NCBI GenBank assembly: GCA_029210045.1 | Contig: JARGNX010000004.1 | Location: 51,443-115,442, forward strand | Source of the DNA: Coxiellaceae bacterium | GTDB taxonomy: Bacteria; Pseudomonadota; Gammaproteobacteria; Coxiellales; Coxiellaceae | Direction of reading: 5' to 3' | Length of the DNA stretch: 64,000 nucleotides | In this document: positions 1 to 8,826 of the stretch, one piece after another | Numbering within the stretch: position 1 is the first letter of the stretch | Layout: the number at the start of each line of letters is the position of its first letter | Translations under genes and position numbers: made by a program | The notes under the pieces: model-generated | Seen by the model: only the letters and a program-made list of their open reading frames with translations | The model's database searches: none | What the model was told of the DNA's origin: nothing

Positions 1-49
1 AAGAAGACTTAAAGTTTCATTAAACTCTCGCCTTATTAAAAAAATTAAG

Positions 50-1471
50 GTGCTTTCTGACCTTGACATAAACAATATGGAAATAAGCAATATGATGAAT
101 GAACCGCCAAGGTATACAAAAAACATACCGGTGCTGGGTGCTGCAAAAGCGTATGCGAAGTATGGCCCGTTATTTTTAAAAAAATTACAGCACGAGCTGG
201 GTGATACCTTTAGTTTTAAATTACTGAATAAATGGGTCACTATAAGTTTTGCAGATGGCTTTGTACGCAAATTTTACCGATCAAATGAAGACGAATTAAG
301 TTTTATTAATCCATTGACGCGGGTTCGGTTACCGCAAATTATTGGTGCGGTGGCATCTGAAGATAAATGGGATGCGATGATGCACATTATGCAAAGTAAG
401 CTAATGCCACATTATAATCGTATTATTTCAGACATTGATGAGGCAGTGCTGTTAAACCTAGATGGATTATTACCACACGATAATGGTACTATTGATTTAG
501 CTGAGGCAATGGACCATCTTGTTATATCGATTAGCTGTCGCGCTTTGTGCATACCGATGGCTGAAAATGTTGAGTTTATACATTTGATTAAACAGCTTGA
601 AAAAAATGGCACGCATCAGCTTAAGCGCCCAGGAATGCTCGGCTTTGCTGTTATGAGAAAATGCAGGCAAGTGCGCCATAAAATCGCTGATATGTTACAG
701 CAAGAAATAAATCGAAGAAGAAAGCTTAATCTGTCCTATGCGGATATGTTGCAATTTGTTATGGAGACGGATCTTAAGCAAATGCGAAGTGTCATTGGAG
801 TGCCGCTCTATGAAAATTATAATAAAATGCCGGACCAATTTATCATAGACAGTGTTATTGGTTTATTTTTCGGTTCAATCGCAAATACTAACTCGGTGTT
901 AGTTAATGCTATCAGCCATATATTGTCAGACAATAAGCTGCACCAGGCACTTATAAATGAAATCCAACTGAGTAAGGAAAATCTAAGCAATGACCGTTTG
1001 ACCAAGGAAACGCTTAAGTGCTTTACTGCGATTGGTGATGTTGTTAGCGAAACCACTCGTTATTATTCTACTTTACTTTCATTTAGGCAGACCCAATCAG
1101 CGTTTCATATCCCTGACACTAATTACTGCATTCCTAACAAGCGGCTTATTGCTATCAGCCCGCAGATGCTGATGAAAAGCAATAAGCGTTTTACCAGCCC
1201 CGAATGTTTTAATCCAGGTAAGAATCGACTGTGTCCAGTAAGTGCAGAAAAGCCTGCTTATCGTCCAAACCTGGGTTTTGGTGATGGTGTGCATTACTGC
1301 AAAGGCGCGCGATTAGCTGATATTGAATGCAGGGTGATATTAATCCGTTTATTGCAAAAATATGCATTGGTGCCTTTAACTAGGGCAAACTTGGATCAAG
1401 TGAATTGGACAACCTTAGGTGTGGGTGTATTACAAAACCTGCCTCAAGTTAAATACACAAAACTTTGTTAG
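50..1471 (+). CDS. Cytochrome P450
   Basis: A haem-thiolate monooxygenase of the soluble bacterial type; no N-terminal membrane anchor is visible. The I/K-helix region carries the ExxR motif (E334-T-T-R337). The haem loop is FGDGVHYCKG at about residues 410-419, matching FxxGxxxCxG, with C417 as the iron ligand. The 473-residue length suits the family. The start is uncertain: the GTG at 50 has a weak AAGG just upstream, and in-frame ATGs lie at 77, 92 and 95. The substrate cannot be read from the sequence. It converges on ispA, and the two 3' ends overlap by four bases, so the adjacency to farnesyl diphosphate synthesis may be accidental. No ferredoxin or reductase gene is nearby. Confidence 0.93.
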   Translation: MLSDLDINNMEISNMMNEPPRYTKNIPVLGAAKAYAKYGPLFLKKLQHELGDTFSFKLLNKWVTISFADGFVRKFYRSNEDELSFINPLTRVRLPQIIGAVASEDKWDAMMHIMQSKLMPHYNRIISDIDEAVLLNLDGLLPHDNGTIDLAEAMDHLVISISCRALCIPMAENVEFIHLIKQLEKNGTHQLKRPGMLGFAVMRKCRQVRHKIADMLQQEINRRRKLNLSYADMLQFVMETDLKQMRSVIGVPLYENYNKMPDQFIIDSVIGLFFGSIANTNSVLVNAISHILSDNKLHQALINEIQLSKENLSNDRLTKETLKCFTAIGDVVSETTRYYSTLLSFRQTQSAFHIPDTNYCIPNKRLIAISPQMLMKSNKRFTSPECFNPGKNRLCPVSAEKPAYRPNLGFGDGVHYCKGARLADIECRVILIRLLQKYALVPLTRANLDQVNWTTLGVGVLQNLPQVKYTKLC

Positions 1472-2379
1472 TGGATACGTTGCACCAAGTAATGGGTGAG
1501 CTTTTGTAAGGCTTCAGTATTTACACTTAGCGAATTTAAAGCATCCAGTGCTTGTTGCAAATGTTCATCGCGCAGTTGTTGTGCCTTTTCAAATCCCAGT
1601 GTGCTGACGTAAGTCGATTTATTGGCTTGTTGATCAGACTGGCTAGGTTTGCCGAGTGTTTTGGTATCTTGGCTAACATCTAAAATATCATCATGGATTT
1701 GAAAGGCGAGACCAATGTGTTGGCCGTATTTGCTTAATGCATTTAAGGTCAGTGCATCTTCAACGTGTGCGCATTGTGCGCCTAATAATATACTGGCTTT
1801 AATTAATGCACCGGTCTTTAATAAATGAATGGTTTGCAGTTCATCAGCGCTAATGGTTTTGTTTTCGGCATCGATATCTAAAGCTTGACCGCCGACCATA
1901 CCAGCAGGGCCTATCGCTTGGCTAAGGGTCACTAGCATTTGCAGTTGTTGTTCGGCGGTGTGCCATGGGCTATCAATGGCTAAAGTTTCAAATGCAAGGC
2001 TTTGTAAACCGTCACCGGCTAGAATAGCGGTGGCTTCATCAAAGGCGATATGGCAACTGGGTTGGCCGCGACGTATATCATCATCGTCCATGGCCGGTAA
2101 GTCGTCATGGATCAGTGAATAGGTATGAATATATTCGACTGCCATAGCGGCAGCGTCACAACTGCTGTCATCAGCATCAAATAATTCAGCAATCATATAG
2201 ACCAAGCATGGACGTAAACGTTTGCCACCTTGGGCGACGCTGTAGCGTATAGCGTTTTGTAAGTGTGCAGGTACCGATTTAGCTTGATCCAATTGGCATA
2301 ACATCAATTCATTGACGCGGTCTTGGTAGCGTTGTAAATGATCTTGGATAGGGTTATCAACCGTCGGTTGCGTCATCAT
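1468..2379 (-). CDS. ispA: Farnesyl diphosphate synthase (polyprenyl synthetase)
   Basis: Condenses dimethylallyl/geranyl diphosphate with isopentenyl diphosphate to make farnesyl diphosphate for quinone and undecaprenyl synthesis. Both aspartate-rich Mg-binding motifs are present: DDLPAMD at about residues 92-98 and DDILD at about 230-234. The GQALD and KT(G) segments between them are also typical. About 303 residues is a normal length. The longest frame opens at a TTG at 2382, but ATG 2379, preceded by AGGA, is a better start. It is the last gene of hslO-xseB-ispA and overlaps xseB by about 23 bases, implying translational coupling. The dxs gene that often follows in gammaproteobacteria is absent. 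Confidence 0.96.
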   Translation of the reverse strand: MMTQPTVDNPIQDHLQRYQDRVNELMLCQLDQAKSVPAHLQNAIRYSVAQGGKRLRPCLVYMIAELFDADDSSCDAAAMAVEYIHTYSLIHDDLPAMDDDDIRRGQPSCHIAFDEATAILAGDGLQSLAFETLAIDSPWHTAEQQLQMLVTLSQAIGPAGMVGGQALDIDAENKTISADELQTIHLLKTGALIKASILLGAQCAHVEDALTLNALSKYGQHIGLAFQIHDDILDVSQDTKTLGKPSQSDQQANKSTYVSTLGFEKAQQLRDEHLQQALDALNSLSVNTEALQKLTHYLVQRIH

Positions 2380-2611
2380 CAAAGTCCTGTAAATGATTGT
2401 CGATTAGAATTTTTACTTTTTGTTCGGTATCGGTGAGCGCTTGTTGGCATTGCTTAACTAGTTTTACACCTTTTTCAAAGTGTTTTAAAGATTGGTCTAA
2501 GCTGATATCACCGCATTCCATTTGTTCGATCAAAGTTTCTAATGCTGCTAAATCTTTTTCTAAATTTGGCTTTTTTATAGCTGCAGCTTTAATGGTTTCT
2601 TTTGGGCTCAT
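2357..2611 (-). CDS. xseB: Exodeoxyribonuclease VII small subunit
   Basis: The 84-residue small subunit of exonuclease VII, which degrades single-stranded DNA together with XseA. The recognisable pattern is LEKDLAALETLIEQMECGDISLDQSLKHFEKGVKLVKQCQ broken over residues 17-57: a helix, the G-[ED]-[LI]-[SP]-L-[ED]-[EQ]-[SA]-L turn, then a second helix ending in a C/Q-rich stretch. The gene abuts hslO with no intervening base and overlaps ispA, so it sits in the middle of a tightly coupled three-gene operon. The large subunit gene xseA is not in this window. Confidence 0.93.
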   Translation of the reverse strand: MSPKETIKAAAIKKPNLEKDLAALETLIEQMECGDISLDQSLKHFEKGVKLVKQCQQALTDTEQKVKILIDNHLQDFDDDATDG

Positions 2612-3484
2612 TTATTTGTCCTGTTCATTTGTGTCAAATATATCATCGACATCACCACGAGTAAAATCATAGGTTTTTGCACAAAAATCGCAGCTCACTT
2701 GAATGCTGTGTTTTTCAGCGAGGATGTCGTATGCTTCATCTTTGCCCAGTGTGATGATGGCATTTTGCATGCGAGGTAGGCTGCAGTCGCAATGAAAGCT
2801 GACAGGCTTTTGTTCAAATAGGCGGATATCCTGGCTGCTAAATAATTGATGTAGTAGCGCCTCATTATTGAGTGAATCAAATTGTTCAGTAATGTCTTGG
2901 TCAGCAAATTTTGCGGTTTCTAAATAGAAGTCTTGAGTGTCGGTTGTATTTTCAGAGTCTTGTTCCGGTAACAATTGCAGGAGTAAACCTACCGCTTGTT
3001 TGCCATTTGATTTAATCCAAAATTTAGTTGGCAATTGTTCTGATTGCACAAAATAATCTTCCAGTGCCCCGGCAACTGTTTGTTGACGAATAGGCACGAT
3101 ACTTTGATAGGGTTCTGTTTTATTGTTTTGTAAAAATGTCATGACTAACTTGCCTTGATCGAGAGTGGACTCAAGGTCTTTAATCTCGATGGTTTCATCC
3201 CATTTAGCTAAACCAGACAGGCCAAGTTGATCATTGCATTTAGTGACTAATAAGGAGATGGCTCCTTGATTTTGAAGTTGTACAATCAATTTGCCTTTAA
3301 ATTTGACGGTAGACATCATGAGAGCGGTAGCAGCTAGGCTCTCGGCTAACAGGCTATTTACAGTCTGTGGGTATTGGTGCTGCTGCAAAATGGTCTGCAG
3401 TGAGTCATCAAGGCGCACTAATATGCCGCGAATTGATTTGTTGTCGAAGATAAAATGCTGGATGCTGTCCTGTTCGTTTGTCAC
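2612..3484 (-). CDS. hslO: Hsp33 redox-regulated chaperonin
   Basis: A cytosolic holdase chaperone activated by oxidative unfolding. The C-terminal zinc switch is intact: C232-x-C234, then about 30 residues, then C265-x-x-C268. These four cysteines bind zinc when reduced and form disulfides on oxidation. The N-terminal region shows the Hsp33 fold pattern, with AALMMSTVKFKGKLIVQLQ at about residues 50-68. The length of 290 residues is typical. The start codon is GTG at 3484 with AGGTGA upstream. It is the first gene of hslO-xseB-ispA. Confidence 0.95.
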   Translation of the reverse strand: MTNEQDSIQHFIFDNKSIRGILVRLDDSLQTILQQHQYPQTVNSLLAESLAATALMMSTVKFKGKLIVQLQNQGAISLLVTKCNDQLGLSGLAKWDETIEIKDLESTLDQGKLVMTFLQNNKTEPYQSIVPIRQQTVAGALEDYFVQSEQLPTKFWIKSNGKQAVGLLLQLLPEQDSENTTDTQDFYLETAKFADQDITEQFDSLNNEALLHQLFSSQDIRLFEQKPVSFHCDCSLPRMQNAIITLGKDEAYDILAEKHSIQVSCDFCAKTYDFTRGDVDDIFDTNEQDK

Positions 3485-3584
3485 GTTTTGTCACCTATTA
3501 TTCGAATGTTGACATGGTATCAGGTTTTCCCTATGAAGCAATGTTTGTTAAAATGCAGCGCAATATTGATTGATAGAGTGAAGG

Positions 3585-4034
3585 GTGAGTGGAGTGAATA
3601 GAGTAATTGCCGTAGTAGTTACGGCTTTAATGTTGTTTATGGCGCAAATGTCTTTTGCGGCGTCGCGTAAGCATTATGCGTATGGATATCGAGTAAAGGG
3701 AAAGTATTATCGTGTATTAACCCATCGCAGTGCGCATCATTATAAGAAGCGTGGCATCGCCTCGTGGTATGGCCCAGGATTCCAAGGTAAGCGTGCGGCA
3801 AATGGTAAGCGTTACAATATGTATGCGATGACAGCAGCCAGTAAGGTGTTACCGTTGGGCAGCATGGTAAAGGTCACTAATTTACGTAATCACCGTTCAG
3901 TGATCGTAAAAATTACTGATCGCGGACCCTTTGTGGGCAAGCGTATCATTGACCTGTCTTATTCGGCCGCTAGAAAGTTACACTCCGTTAGTCGGGGTGC
4001 TGTGCGCGTAGAAGTTGCAGCTATTACCGCTTAA
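3585..4034 (+). CDS. rlpA: RlpA-like septal/peptidoglycan-associated protein
   Basis: A secreted double-psi beta-barrel protein. In homologues RlpA is a lytic transglycosylase acting on denuded glycan strands. An N-terminal signal peptide runs through about residue 25 (hydrophobic core, then SFAA). The barrel starts at GIASWYGPGFQGKRAANG (about 57-74) and includes the conserved LPLGSMVKVTN and ITDRGPF..RIIDLS segments, with the catalytic-type aspartate in TDRGP. At 149 residues it is a short form without the C-terminal SPOR domain. No lipobox cysteine is seen, unlike the enterobacterial lipoprotein. GTG 3585 or GTG 3594 could be the start; both have GA-rich upstream sequence. Confidence 0.88.
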   Translation: MSGVNRVIAVVVTALMLFMAQMSFAASRKHYAYGYRVKGKYYRVLTHRSAHHYKKRGIASWYGPGFQGKRAANGKRYNMYAMTAASKVLPLGSMVKVTNLRNHRSVIVKITDRGPFVGKRIIDLSYSAARKLHSVSRGAVRVEVAAITA

Positions 4035-4084
4035 GTAAGCGGGAATAGCTTTCTGATATGATAAAAACTCCCCCACGCGTAAGG

Positions 4085-5131
4085 TTAAGCGGAGCTGCTG
4101 TCGAAGTAGGTGCTTTGGCTTAGGCGGTGCAGGTGATGCGTGATATCGCAGTGATCAAATGATTGCTCATACGTAAAGCCAAGTTTTTCAATGACGCGCA
4201 GTGACTGTTTATTATCTTCACTGGTGAAGCAAATAACGTTGTCTAACTGAAGTTTATTAAAAGCCAGATCCAATGCATACTGACCAATCTGCATAGCTAG
4301 GCCTTGTCCCCAAAAACCAGGCATGAGCGCATAAGCCAATTCAGTTTCGGGTTTATTTAATAAGGTGATATGACGTAAGCCGCCTTTGCCTACAAATTGT
4401 TGTGTAATATTCTCAAACCATGCCATTGGCCCAAATTGATATTGGTCCCAGTGTTCAACATCTTTTGTTAATACGGTGTTGATTTTTTCGTGTGATAACT
4501 CTACACCATAGCAAGCAATAAAATCGGGGTTGTGATGCATGTTACAAAAATCATCAAGGCATGCGGGCTCGACTATGTGTCCTTGTAAGCGTTTGGTGAG
4601 TGCAAAAGGCTTGTGGATGGTCCAGTCAAAATAGGCTAGTTTGTTAATGTCTTCTATGTATTCTGATTTAGCAAAGGCATATTGATTGCTGTCAGTAAAT
4701 TGCGGTGCCAGTTTTAGTTTTAATGTTTCATATACTTTGGCTTGTGCTGGGTAGCGACGCATATAATCACGAAACAGGATATGGCGAAACCACCAGGCTG
4801 AATTCATATTGACTAAGTGAATTTGATGCGTTCGTGCACCATTGTCATCCTCTTTTTGAAAATAGCGACGAAACGGCAGGTCTTTTTCATATTTATTGAT
4901 ATAATCATACCCGCCTGTAATAAGTTTCTGGATGTGTGATTGGTTGAATCGATCCAAATTGTGTACACCAATTAATATATCGATTACAGGTTTGGCTTGA
5001 ATGCCACCAATCGAGGTGCTGCCGATGTGCTGTATATCGGCGATAACATCACCGAGCTGCTGTTTGAGCCAGGCAGATTCTTGCAAATAGGCTTGTGGCC
5101 AATTGGGATTATAGGGAGTTAGTCTAATCAT
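4085..5131 (-). CDS. GrpB-family nucleotidyltransferase fused to GNAT acetyltransferase
   Basis: Two domains in one 348-residue chain. Residues 1-165 match the GrpB/UPF0157 nucleotidyltransferase-like family, with HIGSTSIGGIQAKPVIDILIG at about 36-56 and the later RTHQIHLV and FRDYMRRYP segments. Residues 180-345 look like a RimJ/RimL-type GNAT N-acetyltransferase, with WFENITQQFVGKGGL, the acetyl-CoA loop region MPGFWGQGLAMQIGQYAL and NKQSLRVIEKLGF. A peptide or small-molecule substrate cannot be assigned. The gene stands alone, pointing towards rlpA. The fused order suggests the two activities act on related substrates, but this is inference. Confidence 0.85.
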   Translation of the reverse strand: MIRLTPYNPNWPQAYLQESAWLKQQLGDVIADIQHIGSTSIGGIQAKPVIDILIGVHNLDRFNQSHIQKLITGGYDYINKYEKDLPFRRYFQKEDDNGARTHQIHLVNMNSAWWFRHILFRDYMRRYPAQAKVYETLKLKLAPQFTDSNQYAFAKSEYIEDINKLAYFDWTIHKPFALTKRLQGHIVEPACLDDFCNMHHNPDFIACYGVELSHEKINTVLTKDVEHWDQYQFGPMAWFENITQQFVGKGGLRHITLLNKPETELAYALMPGFWGQGLAMQIGQYALDLAFNKLQLDNVICFTSEDNKQSLRVIEKLGFTYEQSFDHCDITHHLHRLSQSTYFDSSSA

Positions 5132-5261
5132 GTGGTTATTATCAAATAATTAAGAAAAATATGCAAAATATTGATGCATCATACGTAACGATGTGTCGAT
5201 ATGCCATGGTGTGTAAGAAAGATCAACGTAAAGATTAAAAATTTAATGATAGGAGTTTGTA

Positions 5262-5696
5262 ATGAGAAATCCACTCGCTACGCTGATGATTGCTGAAGAG
5301 GCTCGTCGTAGGCGCGAAGCACAAGCAAGGCGGTCAGAGTCTGAGGATACGGATGTAGCATCTCAGTTTATAACCAAAGTGGTTGATAGGCCATTTCACC
5401 ATCTAGGCGTAACTCAGTTGGTTCAGATGTTGCTTGCTTGTTATGAAAGCTCACAATCTTTTGATAAGGCTGGGGTAAAGGATTATTTGCATGATTTCGA
5501 TAAGGCTATGGACGAAAATAGATTTCCAGCAGCGCTGAGTGCATTAAATGAAATAAGGCGCAGTACTGCTGAGCTTGATTATAGTGTAACTAATACGACT
5601 TCAATCAAAGCTGTAGACATTATGTCGGCACATATTATAGCTTTCAAGCAAAGTCACCTCGATTGTGAGGCGCTTGGTGGATTAACCTTGTCTTAA
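5262..5696 (+). CDS. Hypothetical protein at the head of the virB cluster
   Basis: I do not recognise this 144-residue protein. A good ribosome site (AGGAG) precedes ATG 5262. The N-terminus is basic and helical (EEARRRREAQARR at about 11-23), and the rest looks mostly alpha-helical with no signal peptide or membrane segment, so it is probably cytosolic. It lies 122 bases before virB2 on the same strand, and a hairpin in the gap may separate transcripts. It has no lysozyme-like motif, so it is not VirB1. It could be a regulator, chaperone or substrate of the secretion system, but nothing seen decides this. Confidence 0.6.
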   Translation: MRNPLATLMIAEEARRRREAQARRSESEDTDVASQFITKVVDRPFHHLGVTQLVQMLLACYESSQSFDKAGVKDYLHDFDKAMDENRFPAALSALNEIRRSTAELDYSVTNTTSIKAVDIMSAHIIAFKQSHLDCEALGGLTLS

Positions 5697-5728
5697 AGTT
5701 AAATTCAAAAATAAAACTCAAATACGGT

Positions 5729-5760
5729 ATAGACTGACAAATTAATTTTTGGCAGTCTAT
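5729..5760. terminator. Hairpin between the 144-residue gene and virB2
   Basis: Perfect 8-bp inverted arms ATAGACTG (5729-5736) and CAGTCTAT (5753-5760) around a 16-base AT-rich loop. No U-run follows, so it could be a weak terminator, an mRNA processing hairpin or a regulator site ahead of the virB operon. Confidence 0.35.
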
Positions 5761-5818
5761 CTGCATTGCGTGGTCGGTTCGATTTTTTTAAATCATTTTG
5801 TTGCTCCGGGGGTAAGGT

Positions 5819-6112
5819 ATGCGACGACTATTGAATCGACAAGCGCTGTGTGTTCTTTTTACTGTGTTGTCACCCAGTTTGGCATTTGCTGATACAGGTG
5901 GCGATGTCATCAGTAATGTCTTAAGCGGATTGATAGATTTACTCACATCAACACCTGCTCGTTTGGTTTTTGTTGTAGCGATTATTGGTATCGGTTATGG
6001 CACGCTAGCATTAGGTAAAATTCCAAAGCAGCGGGCTATCGCCACGGTGATTGGGATAGGCATAGTGTTTAGTGCCAGCTATATCTCGCAAAAAATGGGT
6101 TTGGGTGGTTGA
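5819..6112 (+). CDS. virB2: VirB2/TrbC-family pilin subunit of type IV secretion
   Basis: A 97-residue precursor of the T4SS pilus subunit. A signal peptide ends at about SLAFA-D25. Two hydrophobic helices follow (about 44-66 and 70-90) joined by a short basic loop (GKIPKQRA), the standard VirB2/TrbC layout. A strong ribosome site (GGGGGTAAGG) precedes the ATG. It opens the VirB operon; virB3 begins one base after its stop. The protein ends in GLGG. Confidence 0.85.
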   Translation: MRRLLNRQALCVLFTVLSPSLAFADTGGDVISNVLSGLIDLLTSTPARLVFVVAIIGIGYGTLALGKIPKQRAIATVIGIGIVFSASYISQKMGLGG

Positions 6113-6113
6113 T

Positions 6114-6407
6114 ATGATGCAGCAAGCGCCATTAACACTTAGCCCGTTGTTTGTTGGATTGACTCGCCCAGCAATGATGTGGGGCGTCAGTATGGAGTAT
6201 TTAGGGGTATCCGTCATAATAGCGCTGTGCGGCTATATCATTTTTTTATCGCCACTATTCCTGGTTTTATATATTCCATTACATATATTCGGCGTAATTT
6301 TATGTACGATAGATCATCATATTTTTCGTTTGTTATTTAAGAAAGCAGAGTGTTTACCCGTTCGTAATAAACTATTGTGGGGATGTCAATGCTATGAACC
6401 CTATTGA
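6114..6407 (+). CDS. virB3: VirB3-like inner-membrane T4SS protein
   Basis: A 97-residue protein with the VirB3 pattern: a short N-terminus with LFVGLTRPAMMWGV, two adjacent membrane segments at about 25-55, then a basic C-terminal tail. VirB3 works with VirB4 at the inner membrane to assemble the pilus. The frame extends back to 6072 inside virB2, but the tandem ATG codons at 6114 and 6117, one base after the virB2 stop and preceded by GGGTGG, are the likely start. It overlaps virB4 by 14 bases. Confidence 0.8.
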   Translation: MMQQAPLTLSPLFVGLTRPAMMWGVSMEYLGVSVIIALCGYIIFLSPLFLVLYIPLHIFGVILCTIDHHIFRLLFKKAECLPVRNKLLWGCQCYEPY

Positions 6408-8826
6408 GCCTACAGTGAAGCGCGTGCAAGATGAAGCCGCCGTGTCGGCGCATATCGCAATTAGTCATTTTTGCACTGAAACCATATTAGAAACAGTCAA
6501 TGGCGATTTGTTTTCAGTGATTAAACTGGAGGGCGTGCCATTTGAAACGGAGCCTGTTGAAGTAATTAATCAATGTAAAACTATTTGGCATAATGCCCTG
6601 GTAGCACTGGATTCGCATTTTTCATTGCTAGGTACATTACACAGGCGCAAAGTTGATTTTCAATTAGCAGGTGAGTTTAGTAATGCTTTTTCAAAACGTA
6701 TTAATGAAAATTATTTGAAGGCCTACAGGCAATCGGCTATGTATGTTAATGATATTTATCTGGTGATTAACTATAAATCATTTTTATCTTCAAAGCAGAC
6801 TGGCTTTAAATATTGGTTTAAGTCAGGTAGTCAACGTTATCTGCAACATTTGCGTCAAGTGAAACGTCAGCAAGGTATAAAGCAATTACAACAAGCGACT
6901 TCACAGTTGTTGGTGTCACTGTCTGCATTTAAACCTCAGCTACTGGATAAAGGCCTCATTCGATATGTCAGCTTAGTGATTAATGCTGGGCAGTCGGTAG
7001 CTATACCGTCTGAGCAATTCCATGCTGAAACAGATTTATCGACTTTAATTAGTAAGCATCGATTGTTTTTTGGCAACTATATTCAGTTTCAAGGCGCGTT
7101 AAAGCCTGATTTGCGTTTTGCAGCCATGGTATCGATCAAACGGTATTGCAGTGATAGCGCTAGCATTATGCTGGACCCCATGTTGCGATTGGATGGTGAG
7201 TTTATTGCAACGCATAGTTTCACGGTGGCCAGTAAATCGGACGCAGATAAGTTGATTCAGCGCCACACTAATAAAATGCAGAACGTTGAGGATGCAGCGG
7301 TTAGTCAAATACAGGCATTAGCATCAGCACGTGATATGTTGGCCAGTGACCAAATGGTGATGGGATATCACCACAATAGTATAATGTTACTTGCGGATGA
7401 TTTTGAGCAGTTAGATGGGTTGGTCGCTGAAACAATTAAATGCTACATGAATGCTGGTATAGTTGCCGTTCGGGAAACGCTGGGTCAAGAGGCGGCCTTT
7501 TGGGCGCAATTGCCAGGCAATCAAAAATACATTGCACGTGCTAGTGTGATTAGTTCAAGAAACTATAGTGATTTTTTCCCGTTACATAATTATCGCAATG
7601 GTTATTATCATCAAAACCATTTAGGCAGTGCCTTAACTGTAGTTGAAACACCTGCACGCACACCTATGTGGTTTAACTTACACACGAAAGGACCGCTTGA
7701 TAATCCTTCTCCAGGTCATACTACGCTGATTGGCGGTAATGGTTGTGGTAAAACGGTGGCTATGTGCTTTTTGGACGCACAATTGAATCGCTATGCTGGG
7801 CGAAGTTGGTTTTTTGATCGTAATCGAGGTGCAGAGATCTATATTCGTGCCTGTGGTGGTCACTATGCCGTACTGTCGCCTAATCATGCTGACACGATAG
7901 AATTTAATCCACTGCAGTTAAAAGGCACGGCACGTAATCGCCAATTTTGTATGCAATGGTTAGTGCAGCTGGTAAAAAAAGAAGGTGAAATAGATATACC
8001 TGAAACGGTAGTGGCGGATTTACAGCAATGTATCGATTATGTTTATGATCAGTTGGCCCCTCAATATCGTAACTTAACCAATGCAACAAAAATATTGCCG
8101 ATAACCTTTGAGCGATGGTTACGTCTGCGACGTTGGCTGCGCAGTGATGGTATTCACCCTGATGGTGAATACGCCTATTTGTTTGATCATGATACTGATG
8201 CTTTGCACATCGCCGATAAAATGGCATTTGATATGACGCATTTCTTGGATAATGAGCCACCATCAGTATTAGCAGCTGTAAGTATGTATCTGTTTTATCG
8301 CATGGAGTGTCAATTAGATGGGCGTTTGACATCGGTGTTTATGGATGAAGCTTGGCAATATCTGGATAATCCTTATTGGCAAAATAAGATTAAAAAATGG
8401 CTGCCAACGTTACGTAAATTAAACTGTCATGTGATTCTTGCCACGCAGTCACCTAAGAGTGTTATTGATTCGACAATCAGTCACATTATTTTAGATAATT
8501 GCGCTACTCATTTGTATTTTGCAAATCCTCAAGCAAAAGCGGAGGACTATATAAATGGATTTAATCTGACTCAGTCTGAGTTTATAGCGATTAAAAGTAA
8601 TGAGTCTCAATCGCGGTTGATGTTATATAAACAAGGGCATGAATCATCACTTATTACATTAAACTTATCGGGTCTCGGTGAATTACTACCCATTTTGTCT
8701 GCTACACAAACATCGATTAACCGTTTGGATGAGATTCGTCGTGTTGTCGGCAATAGGCCTGATGAGTGGTTACCATTGTTTCTTAACGGGGGGGGAAGTC
8801 ATGCTAATGCGACAGCTGATTTATAG
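6394..8826 (+). CDS. virB4: VirB4 family T4SS ATPase
   Basis: The large cytoplasmic ATPase that energises pilus biogenesis and substrate transfer. At 810 residues it is full length. Walker A is GGNGCGKT at about residues 447-454 and Walker B is VFMDEAW at about 648-654. The C-terminal LRKLNCHVILATQSPKS segment is typical of the family. The N-terminal CagE/TrbE-type region precedes the ATPase core. The gene overlaps virB3 upstream and virB5 downstream, so translation of the cluster is probably coupled. Confidence 0.95.
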   Translation: MNPIEPTVKRVQDEAAVSAHIAISHFCTETILETVNGDLFSVIKLEGVPFETEPVEVINQCKTIWHNALVALDSHFSLLGTLHRRKVDFQLAGEFSNAFSKRINENYLKAYRQSAMYVNDIYLVINYKSFLSSKQTGFKYWFKSGSQRYLQHLRQVKRQQGIKQLQQATSQLLVSLSAFKPQLLDKGLIRYVSLVINAGQSVAIPSEQFHAETDLSTLISKHRLFFGNYIQFQGALKPDLRFAAMVSIKRYCSDSASIMLDPMLRLDGEFIATHSFTVASKSDADKLIQRHTNKMQNVEDAAVSQIQALASARDMLASDQMVMGYHHNSIMLLADDFEQLDGLVAETIKCYMNAGIVAVRETLGQEAAFWAQLPGNQKYIARASVISSRNYSDFFPLHNYRNGYYHQNHLGSALTVVETPARTPMWFNLHTKGPLDNPSPGHTTLIGGNGCGKTVAMCFLDAQLNRYAGRSWFFDRNRGAEIYIRACGGHYAVLSPNHADTIEFNPLQLKGTARNRQFCMQWLVQLVKKEGEIDIPETVVADLQQCIDYVYDQLAPQYRNLTNATKILPITFERWLRLRRWLRSDGIHPDGEYAYLFDHDTDALHIADKMAFDMTHFLDNEPPSVLAAVSMYLFYRMECQLDGRLTSVFMDEAWQYLDNPYWQNKIKKWLPTLRKLNCHVILATQSPKSVIDSTISHIILDNCATHLYFANPQAKAEDYINGFNLTQSEFIAIKSNESQSRLMLYKQGHESSLITLNLSGLGELLPILSATQTSINRLDEIRRVVGNRPDEWLPLFLNGGGSHANATADL

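Noticed and set aside
7904..8332. 142-codon open frame on the minus strand inside virB4
   Set aside because: It is antisense to the conserved ATPase core of virB4 and has no recognisable domain.
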